DNA of 64,000 nucleotides from NCBI RefSeq assembly GCF_000622085.1, contig NZ_JHWL01000003.1, positions 62,001 through 126,000 of the forward strand, written 5' to 3'. The position numbers and the translations under genes were made by a program. This DNA is from Butyrivibrio proteoclasticus P6B7. Its GTDB lineage: Bacteria; Bacillota; Clostridia; Lachnospirales; Lachnospiraceae. This document shows, piece by piece, positions 26,429-35,117 of the stretch (position 1 is the stretch's first letter; every line of letters begins with the position of its first letter). A model generated the notes under the pieces. The model was not told the DNA's origin and ran no database searches. It saw only the letters and a list, made by a program, of their open reading frames with translations.

Positions 26429-28681
26429 TTATTCTTTATAGAACTCCACGGTCTTTTTGCCGTGTTCCTTAGCTACATAAAGAGCTTTATCAGCTTTGAC
26501 ATACAGGTCTTCGTAGCTTGGTCTTCCTGACTTATAGCTCTCATCTGTTATTTCAACTATTCCAAGAGATATTGATGTTACTCCTTCGCAGTTGATCTTG
26601 ATAAGCTCCTGATCGAAGGCATTTATCTGTTTCTTTCCAAATTCAGTCAGCCAGTTCCTGTCGGCATTTCCTTCAATGAACATACAGAACTCATCGCCGC
26701 CGATTCGACCTGAATAAACTCTGTATTTCTTAACACTCTTTTCTGCATTCTTCATGATGGTTGAAAGAGAAACCAGGGCTGCGTCGCCTGTATTATGTCC
26801 AAATCTGTCGTTGACCTGTTTAAAGTTATCAAGGTCAACCATGATAAATGCGCCGCTTTTCTTCTCAGATAGGATACTGTTAACGGTATCCTCAAACCAC
26901 CTTCTATTATAGATTCCTGTAAGGGAGTCTCTGTTAGCACTTTCCTCAACCTGATTAAGGTAATTGTAGTGCTCCGTAAGATCCAGAACCCACATGATCT
27001 GGCCTGTTATATGGTTTTGCTCGATCAAAGGCTCGACTCGTATTTCATAGGTATGACCGTCCATCTCAATGGATTTTTGTTTCTCCACAAATATCTCTTT
27101 TAACCTTGGAATAGAGTAGGCATCGTCGTATTTGCGGAAATCTCCAAATATGGATTTAACCCACTGGTTAAAGTACAGGATCCTATGGGTGGTATCAACT
27201 ACAATAACGCCTTCATTTCCCTTATTCAGCGCATTTCCAAAGTCAAGACTTATAGAATCAAGATAGCTGTATTTAACAAGAGAGATTGTAACAAAAAGAG
27301 CTGCAAATGGGATTCCAAGGGCTGGGATCTCATAGCCGTTTGTCATATTTAATACCTTTATGAGGTAGGGAAGCCACATTACTATCATTGCGTATAGCAA
27401 AAATCTCAATCTCTTTTTATGGAGATTATTAGCAAACCTTGCGCTCTTAATGCCTATTCCAACACAGTACAGGCAGACAAAGGCGCTATAGGCCACGAAT
27501 ATATAAAAGGCAATGCCATATTCAACCACCTGCATTCGTGGAAAGCTCCCTGCATTATGGTTAATAGTCAGCGCTTTGTACATGAGGCCGTTCTTCTCAT
27601 AAGTGAAGGTGCAGTACATTATGAAGATAGAAGTTATCATTTCAGCCGCATATATTATCGGCGAAATTCTTGTATGGCACAGCTCCTGCATACTATAGGT
27701 TATGAAAAAGAAAATCAGACACTCGGAAAAGAACTGTAATTTGGTAGCTGTGTATACGCCTGCAACCTCACTGGTGGTAATCTCTAGCAAGAATCCAAAA
27801 ATATACATGATAGAGAAAATCAAAAAGCATGCCACGGCGTTTTGCGCTCTTGATGGATTGATGGTCAGTACATAACCCAGCAGAATGATAGCAATAAACA
27901 GCGCCACCACATGGGCCATTATGTAGATAGTCTGGGCATTAGGTGTTCCAATGAGATACTTGATGGCAGTTAGCACCAGGAAATGCGCAGGGTAGAAGGC
28001 GTAAAAGAAATACTGGGAAAAGACAGTTTTCTTTTCACCAAGCTGACCGTTGTAGAAATACAACGGAATAAGCGCAAGGATAAAGCCAAGAAGATATAAC
28101 CTCTCAGGAACAGTCCAGTTGTATTTTGAGAAATGATACTGCTGATTGAGAATTATTGTTATTATCAGGGTCACTTCCATGATAATTGTGGTTATCACGA
28201 ACCCTTTAGCCTTAGCCTTAAAGTCTTTTCCATAATAAAACACCAGAACATAGACGATAGGCATAACAACCCAGCCACCAATTACCATTGAGATACATAT
28301 TAAAAGTGCAATGCCTATTACCTTGGTACCCTTTGGAAGTGTCTTGTGATCCACAATATAAAGGGCTAAAAGAGCTAGTAGCAGATCAAAAATAATATTC
28401 TGCCTAAAGTCGTATTCTTCATGGAAGAATACGTAGAAGGGCAGGATAGAAATTATGGCAAAGGATGCCATTCTTGAGATATAGTTCTTTAGGTCAGAGG
28501 TGTGGCGATAGCCCTCAGCAATAAAAAAGCACATAATTGGGATAGTAAGCCTCCCAAAAATGTGCATTATCTGACCAAGCGGCGACATGAAATCAACAAA
28601 TCCCCACGCTGTGTGGTCAACAACCATTGCTATGATTGCTAATATTTTTAAATCTCTTCTACTAAGACCTTTTTCATTCAT
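26429..28681 (-). CDS. TraX-7TM-PAS-GGDEF fusion, probable diguanylate cyclase
   Basis: 750 residues. Residues about 9-235 match the TraX/acyltransferase-like membrane family (LKILAIIAMVVDHTAWGF, FGRLTIPIMCFFIAEGYRHT). About 235-440 form a second block of TM segments like the 7TM N-terminal module of histidine kinases. About 480-560 look like a PAS domain. A complete GGDEF domain follows with DSLTGIYNRRWF, DLDNFKQVNDRFGH and intact GGDEF near 660, so c-di-GMP synthesis is expected. The start codon overlaps the stop of mtnN by four bases (ATGA), so translation is coupled. Fusion of TraX to a GGDEF output is uncommon to my knowledge. Confidence 0.88.
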   Translation of the reverse strand: MNEKGLSRRDLKILAIIAMVVDHTAWGFVDFMSPLGQIMHIFGRLTIPIMCFFIAEGYRHTSDLKNYISRMASFAIISILPFYVFFHEEYDFRQNIIFDLLLALLALYIVDHKTLPKGTKVIGIALLICISMVIGGWVVMPIVYVLVFYYGKDFKAKAKGFVITTIIMEVTLIITIILNQQYHFSKYNWTVPERLYLLGFILALIPLYFYNGQLGEKKTVFSQYFFYAFYPAHFLVLTAIKYLIGTPNAQTIYIMAHVVALFIAIILLGYVLTINPSRAQNAVACFLIFSIMYIFGFLLEITTSEVAGVYTATKLQFFSECLIFFFITYSMQELCHTRISPIIYAAEMITSIFIMYCTFTYEKNGLMYKALTINHNAGSFPRMQVVEYGIAFYIFVAYSAFVCLYCVGIGIKSARFANNLHKKRLRFLLYAMIVMWLPYLIKVLNMTNGYEIPALGIPFAALFVTISLVKYSYLDSISLDFGNALNKGNEGVIVVDTTHRILYFNQWVKSIFGDFRKYDDAYSIPRLKEIFVEKQKSIEMDGHTYEIRVEPLIEQNHITGQIMWVLDLTEHYNYLNQVEESANRDSLTGIYNRRWFEDTVNSILSEKKSGAFIMVDLDNFKQVNDRFGHNTGDAALVSLSTIMKNAEKSVKKYRVYSGRIGGDEFCMFIEGNADRNWLTEFGKKQINAFDQELIKINCEGVTSISLGIVEITDESYKSGRPSYEDLYVKADKALYVAKEHGKKTVEFYKE

Positions 28682-29373
28682 AAGCTCTTTAATAATTCAA
28701 GAGTAGCCGCTGCACAGTCTCTGGCTGCCTTTGCTTCAAACTCTGGATAATCCATAATTTCGCTACCATCAGCCTTATCAGAAATAGCACGGATAATAAG
28801 AAATGGAACGTTGTTAAGGAAGCTTGCCTGAGCAATTCCGCATCCTTCCATTTCACAACACATACCCCCAAAATCCTTGACTATAGCATCCTTTACAGCC
28901 TTATCGCAGATAAACTGATCTCCGCTGCAAACTCTTCCTTCAAATACTCCTACATCTGGAACGGCCTTGTTAATTGCGGCCTTTGCCTTTTCTCTAAGTG
29001 ATGCATCTGCTGTAAATGCGGCTGTTCCAAGCTGTGGAACTTCACCCTTCTTATATCCGAATACAGTTGCATCAACATCATGATAGCATGCATCTGTAGA
29101 AAGAACTATATCTCCAATGTTGATCTTGGCATCGAGAGATCCTGCTGCTCCTGTATTGATAACGTGGGTAACACCAAAAGTATCAACAAGAATCTGCACG
29201 CAGATTCCAGCATTAACCTTACAGATACCGCTTCTAACAACAACTACTTCTGTATTTCCAATAGTTCCTTCAAAGAATTCCATAGAAGCTTTCTTTACTG
29301 TATTCTTAATGGTCATGTTGCTCTTAAGAGTCTCGACCTCAACTTCCATAGCTCCAATAATTCCAATTTTCAT
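28678..29373 (-). CDS. mtnN: 5'-methylthioadenosine/S-adenosylhomocysteine nucleosidase
   Basis: This 231-residue nucleosidase (Pfs) cleaves adenine from methylthioadenosine and S-adenosylhomocysteine, producing S-ribosylhomocysteine for LuxS. It has GIIGAMEVEVE at the N terminus, NTGAAGSLD, GDQFICD and CCEMEGCGIAQ, which holds the substrate-contacting Met-Glu, and RAISDKAD with the catalytic Asp. It follows luxS by 66 bases that contain a perfect hairpin, and overlaps the TraX-GGDEF gene by four. Confidence 0.96.
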   Translation of the reverse strand: MKIGIIGAMEVEVETLKSNMTIKNTVKKASMEFFEGTIGNTEVVVVRSGICKVNAGICVQILVDTFGVTHVINTGAAGSLDAKINIGDIVLSTDACYHDVDATVFGYKKGEVPQLGTAAFTADASLREKAKAAINKAVPDVGVFEGRVCSGDQFICDKAVKDAIVKDFGGMCCEMEGCGIAQASFLNNVPFLIIRAISDKADGSEIMDYPEFEAKAARDCAAATLELLKSL

Positions 29374-29400
29374 GTCTGATACTCCTTTTCAGTGCAAAAT

Positions 29401-29431
29401 ATTTGCACATATCATAGTGACATGTGCAAAT
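29401..29431 (-). promoter_or_regulatory. Perfect hairpin between luxS and mtnN
   Basis: ATTTGCACAT (29401-29410) and ATGTGCAAAT (29422-29431) form a 10-bp perfect inverted repeat with an 11-base loop. On the minus strand the tail is ATTTTGC, too weak for a strong terminator, so it may be an attenuator or RNA-stability element. Confidence 0.6.
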
Positions 29432-29439
29432 TGAAATGA

Positions 29440-29919
29440 TCATTCTGGATAAACAAGATGCTTGTCATCAATGTTATAAAGAGTATTATCGAGATATCTC
29501 TTTGCAAGGAAATTAGCCATTCCAAGATTCATATCAAGATAATTACCACAATCTCTTGCACTTGCACCTGGAACTTCGCCCTTAAAATCTCTGATGAACT
29601 CATACATTCTGGTAATAAGTGGAACAATATCCTTTGATGAAAGGTCTCCAGCAAGTACTACGTAGAATCCTGTTCTGCATCCCATTGGTCCAAAGTAAAT
29701 TGTCCTGTCTTTGAATTCCTCGTCATTTCTAAGGAATGTTGCACCAAGGTGTTCCATTGTATGAACCTCTGCTGTGTTCATTACAGGCTCTTTATTAGGT
29801 GCTGTCATTCTAAGATCAAAGGTTGTAATTGTTTCAGCGCCAACCTTATCCTTTCTTGATACGTAAATACCTGGCTCAAGATCCAAATGATTAACTGTAA
29901 AACTAGCTATTTTCTCCAC
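29440..29919 (-). CDS. luxS: S-ribosylhomocysteine lyase LuxS
   Basis: 159 residues from a GTG start at 29919; the ribosome binding site GGAAGGG lies inside the end of the upstream gene. LuxS splits S-ribosylhomocysteine into homocysteine and DPD, the AI-2 precursor. Metal ligands are in HTMEH (His53, His57) and Cys124 (RDCGN). The catalytic Cys81 lies in GCRTGFY. It lies three bases after the RpiR regulator gene and precedes mtnN. Confidence 0.97.
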   Translation of the reverse strand: MEKIASFTVNHLDLEPGIYVSRKDKVGAETITTFDLRMTAPNKEPVMNTAEVHTMEHLGATFLRNDEEFKDRTIYFGPMGCRTGFYVVLAGDLSSKDIVPLITRMYEFIRDFKGEVPGASARDCGNYLDMNLGMANFLAKRYLDNTLYNIDDKHLVYPE

Positions 29920-29922
29920 GGT

Positions 29923-30792
29923 TTAGTCCCTTCCTGTTTCATTAAATACTTCGTAGGAATCCTTAAGATACTTGTGTATCCTGCTGTAATCCCTGTTAGC
30001 AATTGCAGTATAGAGCGTATCTACCATGAAGAGCTGAGCAAATCTGGAACTTGTGATTCCACTCTTTTTATCAATCTCTGGAGATGTTGTAAATAAAACG
30101 TGATCACATCCTGTTGTAAGTGGATTGTTGCCAAGCTTAGTGATAGCAACTGTGGTGCCACCCTTTTCTTTTGCAATGTTGAAAATCTGCATTATCTCTT
30201 TATTCTTAGAGTTATCGCAGAAGAAAATAGCCACATCACTAGGACCTATCTGGGAACATGTCATCATGTTCATATGGTGATCGTGGTTAAATACAACATT
30301 GTAATGGATTCTGCAAAGCTTACAGTATAGATCGTAAGCAGCAAGGCTGGCAGTACCTACGCCAAATACCTGTATCTGCTTAGCATTTATTATCTTATTT
30401 ACTACTTCATCAATTGTTCCGGCATCAAATAATCTGTATGTAGTCTGAATCGCCTGAACACTGGTAGCCCATATATTATCTACAATCGACTGTAGAGAAG
30501 TATACTCGTTAACGTCCTTAAATGCAATCTTTGGTCCACCTTTATCTGCTTGCTGAAGAGAAGTGTTAGCCTCTGAATAGTACGCATTCTTAAGGTCTTT
30601 TAGGCCATTATAACCAATCGCCTGAGCAAATCTTGTCCAGGCAGCCTGTGTAGTTCCGGATTTATTAGCTAGTTCTTTTATCGGGTATTGGAACAGATCG
30701 TCTTTGTTTTTGAGAACATAATCAGCAACATTTCTTTCAGCAGTTGGCAGAGAATTATAGCAACTTTTAATCTTTTCACTGACAATATTCAT
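29923..30792 (-). CDS. MurR/RpiR-family transcriptional regulator
   Basis: This 289-residue protein has an N-terminal HTH_6 domain (about 1-80; ADYVLKNKDDLFQYPIKELANKSGTTQAAWTRFAQAIGY) and a C-terminal SIS sugar-phosphate-binding domain (about 125-260; QVFGVGTASLAAYDLYCKL). RpiR proteins usually respond to phosphorylated sugars. Being first in the unit with luxS and mtnN, it may control the methyl-cycle genes, which is unusual for the family. The divergent region upstream has a palindrome (30858-30875). Confidence 0.9.
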   Translation of the reverse strand: MNIVSEKIKSCYNSLPTAERNVADYVLKNKDDLFQYPIKELANKSGTTQAAWTRFAQAIGYNGLKDLKNAYYSEANTSLQQADKGGPKIAFKDVNEYTSLQSIVDNIWATSVQAIQTTYRLFDAGTIDEVVNKIINAKQIQVFGVGTASLAAYDLYCKLCRIHYNVVFNHDHHMNMMTCSQIGPSDVAIFFCDNSKNKEIMQIFNIAKEKGGTTVAITKLGNNPLTTGCDHVLFTTSPEIDKKSGITSSRFAQLFMVDTLYTAIANRDYSRIHKYLKDSYEVFNETGRD

Positions 30793-30857
30793 GTGACGTA
30801 GCCTCCTAATACTACATATTTAGTATAACTTAGAAAAGCACAAAAAACGAAATAAAT

Positions 30858-30875
30858 TTTCAAAAGTTTTTGAAA
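30858..30875. promoter_or_regulatory. Inverted repeat in the rpiR/rubrerythrin divergent region
   Basis: TTTCAAAA and TTTTGAAA flank GT in a perfect 8-bp repeat, about 30 bases upstream of a TATACT (-10 candidate on the minus strand, 30827-30822). TGAAA/TTTCA arms occur in sites of some RpiR-family regulators, so this is an operator candidate by inference. Confidence 0.45.
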
Positions 30876-30921
30876 GTTATTATAAATTTTTTCTAAAAAC
30901 GCCATAATTATCAGACTTTTA

Positions 30922-30930
30922 TGGTATATT
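30922..30930 (+). promoter_or_regulatory. Extended -10 promoter of the rubrerythrin gene
   Basis: TG-G-TATATT (TATATT at 30925-30930), with a leader of about 75 bases to the ATG. No convincing -35. Confidence 0.5.
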
Positions 30931-31010
30931 CAGTAGTAGGTAGATTCAATTCTATGCATATTTTTCAGTGCTAAAAGCACTTTGCGACATCGCAGAAAGG
31001 AGAATGACTT

Positions 31011-31550
31011 ATGAAATGGGTATGTCAGGTTTGTGGTTATGTACATGAGGGAGATCAGCCACCTGAGGCTTGTCCTGTATGTAAGGCTCCTGCAGAGAAA
31101 TTCACAAAGCAGGAAGGCGACAAGGTATGGGCTTGTGAGCATGTAGTTGGTGTAGCAAGTACTGCTCCTGAAGAAATCAAGAACGGTCTTCGCGAGATGT
31201 TCAATGGAGAATGCTCAGAGGTTGGTATGTATCTTGCAATGTCAAGAGTAGCTATCAGAGAGGGTTATCCAGAAATTGGCGCATTCTTTGAGAAGGCTGC
31301 CTGGGAAGAAGCTGAGCACGCTGCTCATTTTGCTGAGTTGCTTGGTGAGGTTATTACAGATTCTACTAAGAAGAATCTTGAACTCCGTGCTGATGCTGAA
31401 TATGGCGCAACACAGGGAAGAGCAGATCTTGCTAAGAAGGCAAAAGCTCTTGATCTTGATGCAATCCATGACGCAGTACATGAGATTGGAAGAGATGAGG
31501 CTAGACATGGCAAGGCATTCCAGGGTCTCCTTGATAGATATTTCAAGTAA
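31011..31550 (+). CDS. Reverse-type rubrerythrin
   Basis: 179 residues with the rubredoxin domain first (Cys5, Cys8, Cys21, Cys24) and the ferritin-like diiron domain after (about 45-179, with EAAWEEAEHAAHF-like and EIGRDEARHG helices). This reverse order is known from anaerobic clostridia, where such proteins reduce hydrogen peroxide and oxygen at the expense of NADH-dependent donors. Ribosome binding site AAAGGAG. It stands alone; no PerR-type box was convincing. Confidence 0.93.
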   Translation: MKWVCQVCGYVHEGDQPPEACPVCKAPAEKFTKQEGDKVWACEHVVGVASTAPEEIKNGLREMFNGECSEVGMYLAMSRVAIREGYPEIGAFFEKAAWEEAEHAAHFAELLGEVITDSTKKNLELRADAEYGATQGRADLAKKAKALDLDAIHDAVHEIGRDEARHGKAFQGLLDRYFK

Positions 31551-31577
31551 TTAAACAGAGAAGGTTTATATTATATA

Positions 31578-31620
31578 AAAAGGGGCTGTGAAAAAATGAG
31601 AAATCATTTTTTCCAGCCCC
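31578..31620 (-). terminator. Terminator of the lipase unit (also at the end of rubrerythrin)
   Basis: GGGGCTG pairs with CAGCCCC and an inner AAAAAATGA/TCATTTTTT stem. On the minus strand it is followed by TTTTTATATAA. Confidence 0.85.
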
Positions 31621-31628
31621 AAATTGTA

Positions 31629-32606
31629 TCACAGCTTAGAATCGCTATCCAATACCTCAAAGATTTCTTTGAAATACTTAATTCTGGATGTCTCGTCAGC
31701 GTTAAAGATTTCATGCCTGGACTCTGGGAATTCATGGATCTTAGTATCCGGCTTCTTTTCTTTAAACATATCGTAGCCAACAGGGTCTATCAGGTGATCC
31801 TGGCCGGCAGTGAAGATATCTACAGGAATCTTGATTCTGTCAATGTGTCTAAAAATATCTCTGTGAACTTTAAGACTGGCAAGGGCCCAACCAAAGGTTG
31901 CTCCGGTCATCTGATAGTGATCATCCTTTTTACGAAGGTTCAGCTGATAGTCGAAGCGTGGTTTTGATTTGGCGCTGCTGGTTTCAAATGGTGTCTCTGG
32001 ATTAAAATGCTTTTGATTTGGTGCAAGAGATTTAGCTTTTCTAAACATGAAAACGTAGGCTCTCAGTGCAAATTCAGCAAAAGCATTTATGTTTCCAGCT
32101 TTCATCTTAAGCATAGGAGAGCTTAGTACTGCTGCCTTGAAGAATGCTGGATGCTTTTCCAGATAGTAGGTGGCTACTGCTCCGCCCATGGAGTGCGCAA
32201 ATAGTAGCATAGTAAGATCACCGCTTTCTGGAATAACAACATCTTCCACAAAACAGTTAAGGTCTTCAACGTAGGTAGAATAGTCATCAATATAGATAAG
32301 ATCTGGCTCTTTGCACTTACCCTCAGAATATCCGTGGCCCCTTTGCTCCATGAAAAAGACCTTGTAACCCGCCTGATATAAATACCAGATATATTCATGG
32401 TACTTACCAAAGAATTCACCCATGCCGTGAACGATGGTTATGCTGGCCTTTGGATTTTCAGGAGTAACTACGTAGTAGCTTAGCTTGGTACCATCAAAGC
32501 TTGATAAACTACCGCGAACCACTTCTGATTTGCGCCATTTTCTATTTTCTGTATCCATTACGGAGAGGAATTCATCCTCTCCCAGGAATTTAATTATATC
32601 TGTCAT
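31629..32606 (-). CDS. Alpha/beta hydrolase, lysophospholipase/monoacylglycerol lipase type
   Basis: This 325-residue cytoplasmic hydrolase has the HGMGE oxyanion motif (60-64), MEQRGHGYSEG, nucleophile Ser139 in AHSMGGA, the acid in GQDHLIDP and the His in SRHEIFN. These mark the serine aminopeptidase S33/Hydrolase_4 group containing PldB-type lysophospholipases. It is followed upstream by a glycerophosphodiester phosphodiesterase 25 bases away on the same strand, so a role in lipid turnover is plausible. Confidence 0.87.
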   Translation of the reverse strand: MTDIIKFLGEDEFLSVMDTENRKWRKSEVVRGSLSSFDGTKLSYYVVTPENPKASITIVHGMGEFFGKYHEYIWYLYQAGYKVFFMEQRGHGYSEGKCKEPDLIYIDDYSTYVEDLNCFVEDVVIPESGDLTMLLFAHSMGGAVATYYLEKHPAFFKAAVLSSPMLKMKAGNINAFAEFALRAYVFMFRKAKSLAPNQKHFNPETPFETSSAKSKPRFDYQLNLRKKDDHYQMTGATFGWALASLKVHRDIFRHIDRIKIPVDIFTAGQDHLIDPVGYDMFKEKKPDTKIHEFPESRHEIFNADETSRIKYFKEIFEVLDSDSKL

Positions 32607-32631
32607 AAGTTTCCCCGATTTCTATTTCTTT

Positions 32632-33360
32632 TTATCGTGAATAAATCTCAATTGCCTTCTTAGGATAATTGGTTATAACTGCGTTTACACCCATATCTCT
32701 GCAGGTAAGCAGGTCCTTCTCAGAATTAACTGTCCATACGTTTACGTCAATGTCGAACATGTTGCAATCAGCCATATAATCTGGGTACTGAAGGTTATAA
32801 AATGCAGGATGCAGGGCATCAACCTGATTCTCTGCAGCATATCCTGGCATGTTCAGGGTTCCATCAGCATATAAGAATCCAACCTTAGCTTCAGGGGCTA
32901 GCTCTTTTATCTTAATGATGGAGTAGTGGTTAAAGGAAGAGAAGATAACTCTGTCCATCCAGCCCTTCTTCCTGGTTAGGTCCACAATAGCCTCCTCAAG
33001 GCCTGGGTAGAAGTATTCTCCTGTCTTAAGTTCGATGTTGATGGTAAGTCCTGTAGGCTCAAGAAGGTCAAAGACTTCTTCCATAGTAGGTATCTTTGTG
33101 CCTTCAAAGGCTCCGTTGCCATTACTAAAATCGAATTCCTTTAGCTCTTTTAACGTATAGTCTCTGATGAATCCAGCGCCATTACTGGTTCTGTCAATGC
33201 GTTCATCGTGGCAGACCACAATTACGTTATCTTTAGTAAGCTGAACATCAAGCTCTACGCCGTCTGCTCCCATGTCTGCAGCAAGCTTAAAGGCTGGAAG
33301 TGTGTTTTCTGGTGCATATCCGCTGGCTCCTCTGTGAGCCCAAATAAGTGGTGAATTCAT
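32632..33360 (-). CDS. Glycerophosphodiester phosphodiesterase
   Basis: This 242-residue TIM-barrel enzyme hydrolyses glycerophosphodiesters to glycerol-3-phosphate and an alcohol. Its family motifs are AHRGASGYAPENT (catalytic His and PENT), DGVELDVQLTKD (metal Glu/Asp) and VVCHDERIDRTSNG (second His). No signal peptide, so it is the cytoplasmic UgpQ type. It lies between a GPH-type transporter gene and a lipase gene on the same strand. Confidence 0.93.
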   Translation of the reverse strand: MNSPLIWAHRGASGYAPENTLPAFKLAADMGADGVELDVQLTKDNVIVVCHDERIDRTSNGAGFIRDYTLKELKEFDFSNGNGAFEGTKIPTMEEVFDLLEPTGLTINIELKTGEYFYPGLEEAIVDLTRKKGWMDRVIFSSFNHYSIIKIKELAPEAKVGFLYADGTLNMPGYAAENQVDALHPAFYNLQYPDYMADCNMFDIDVNVWTVNSEKDLLTCRDMGVNAVITNYPKKAIEIYSR

Positions 33361-33406
33361 TGCATATCCTTTCTGATATAGACTGATTTCTTTTTATAGT
33401 TCTATA

Positions 33407-34891
33407 TTATTTATTCTTACTAAGTGTAGCATTTTTCTTATTCCACAGCTGGTCATAGGAAAGGCCAGTAACTTTCTCGCAGATTGCGATGTCTTCCTGT
33501 GTGGTCTTTGAGGTATCTTCGCCCTTTCTTCTGGCAATCTCTTTCTGGATTACAGCAAATTCTTTAGCAGTAATAGGGAAGATGATTCCCACAATAATAA
33601 GTCCTGTTATGAGAATGGCTGGAACAATGATATAAACAAGGGCAATGCCTCGCTGAGTGGCTGCTGACTGGCGAATCTCCTGATTAGCAAGAACTGAGTC
33701 ATAACCAACAGCAGATAAAAGAAATCCTATCGCAGCTGCAGACAAACCTGATGAGATTTTTCTTGCAAAGGTTGCCATTCCGGATACTATTCCTGGTCTG
33801 TGAATAGAGGTGATAAGCTCGTCAACCTCAGCCATATCAGCCATTGCGGCAAAGATTGCTGAAAGAGTACCTGCATTACCAAATCCAATAAATGCAGTCA
33901 TTACAAGGATTGGAATCAGGTTAGCACCTTCATAAGAGAAGAATAAAAGACCTAATGTACCAAGGAGTCTAATTGGTGCACCGATAAGTATGGTTGTTCT
34001 CTTAGAAGTACTACTCATAATTGGCGCAAATACCACCATACCTACGAGCTGTGACAGCAACAGCACTGCCATAAGATATGTGAAATAGCCGTTTTCATAG
34101 CCATTTAGAACTTCCTTAACATAGTAAACTGCCATTCCTGACACAAAGTCCATTCCACACTGTCCGAACAGATACAGTCCCAGGAACATTCTAAATGAGT
34201 GACTCTTAAATACACTAACAGCCTGTGGAAAGCTCTCTGACAAGCTGGATTTTACTGGTTCTTTTTGCTTTTCCCATGTTCCAAAGAAGGTAACCATTGA
34301 AGTAATGAGAAATAGTATTCCGAAAAGAACTGCGCACTGAAGGTAAGCACGCTTATCTGTCGGTGTCTTGATAATAAGTGTTGGCACCAGGCCGCATACC
34401 ATTGATCCAAGTGTAGACCAGATCATACGAATGCTGGAAAACTTGGAACGCATAGCATAGCTGTCTATCATATCTGGCAACAGTCCATTGTAAGGTACCA
34501 TCAGGATTGTGAATCCTGTAGAGAAGAGGCAATACATGAACAGGTAAAATACATAAAGCATTGCCATGGACTGTGATTTAATGCTAAGCCACATGGTGAT
34601 AAAGGTTGCAGATGACACGATACCACCAATTAAGATATAAAATCTTTTTGATCCAAATTTGGATTTGGTACGGTCTGTAATGTTACCCATGATCGGATCA
34701 GAAATTGCATCCCAGATCTTACCTACAAGAGGAATAGTTCCAGCAAGTGCCGCTGGCATTCCGATTGCTGTAGTAAGAAAAACAATAAAGAAAGTGTTGA
34801 TGATGACGAAGGCTCCTCCGCCATAGAATTCCGCCATGCCATAGAGTATTCTTGACCCCAAACCATAGCTGTGTTTTTGATTCTCTCCCAT
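33407..34891 (-). CDS. GPH-family (MelB-like) sugar:cation symporter
   Basis: This 494-residue, 12-TM MFS protein has the GPH signature near the N terminus (GKIWDAISDPIMGNITDRTKS), which contains the cation-binding Asp residues of MelB-type symporters. The substrate is probably a glycoside or related small molecule. The downstream glycerophosphodiesterase suggests glycerophosphodiester uptake is possible, but this is inference. The divergent neighbour is an XRE membrane regulator. Confidence 0.88.
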   Translation of the reverse strand: MGENQKHSYGLGSRILYGMAEFYGGGAFVIINTFFIVFLTTAIGMPAALAGTIPLVGKIWDAISDPIMGNITDRTKSKFGSKRFYILIGGIVSSATFITMWLSIKSQSMAMLYVFYLFMYCLFSTGFTILMVPYNGLLPDMIDSYAMRSKFSSIRMIWSTLGSMVCGLVPTLIIKTPTDKRAYLQCAVLFGILFLITSMVTFFGTWEKQKEPVKSSLSESFPQAVSVFKSHSFRMFLGLYLFGQCGMDFVSGMAVYYVKEVLNGYENGYFTYLMAVLLLSQLVGMVVFAPIMSSTSKRTTILIGAPIRLLGTLGLLFFSYEGANLIPILVMTAFIGFGNAGTLSAIFAAMADMAEVDELITSIHRPGIVSGMATFARKISSGLSAAAIGFLLSAVGYDSVLANQEIRQSAATQRGIALVYIIVPAILITGLIIVGIIFPITAKEFAVIQKEIARRKGEDTSKTTQEDIAICEKVTGLSYDQLWNKKNATLSKNK

Positions 34892-35117
34892 AATATAATC
34901 CCCCGAAAAAATAAGTTATACCTGTACATAGATTTTATCATGTTCTGTCCATTAAATCTTCACAGTTTTAGGGCTTTTTTTATAGGATCAAAACCTTTAT
35001 AGTATAGCTAGACATAACGTGTCCGGTGCGTAAATACGGCATTTCTCGCTTTGTGTCGTGGTACTTTCCGGATACATTTTTTACACTTAAAGCATAGACA
35101 AACGAAGGAGGTCAATA

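Noticed and set aside
30793..31010. PerR-type box upstream of rubrerythrin
   Set aside because: TTATTATAA fragments occur but no convincing palindrome of the TTATAATnATTATAA type is present in this A/T-rich region.
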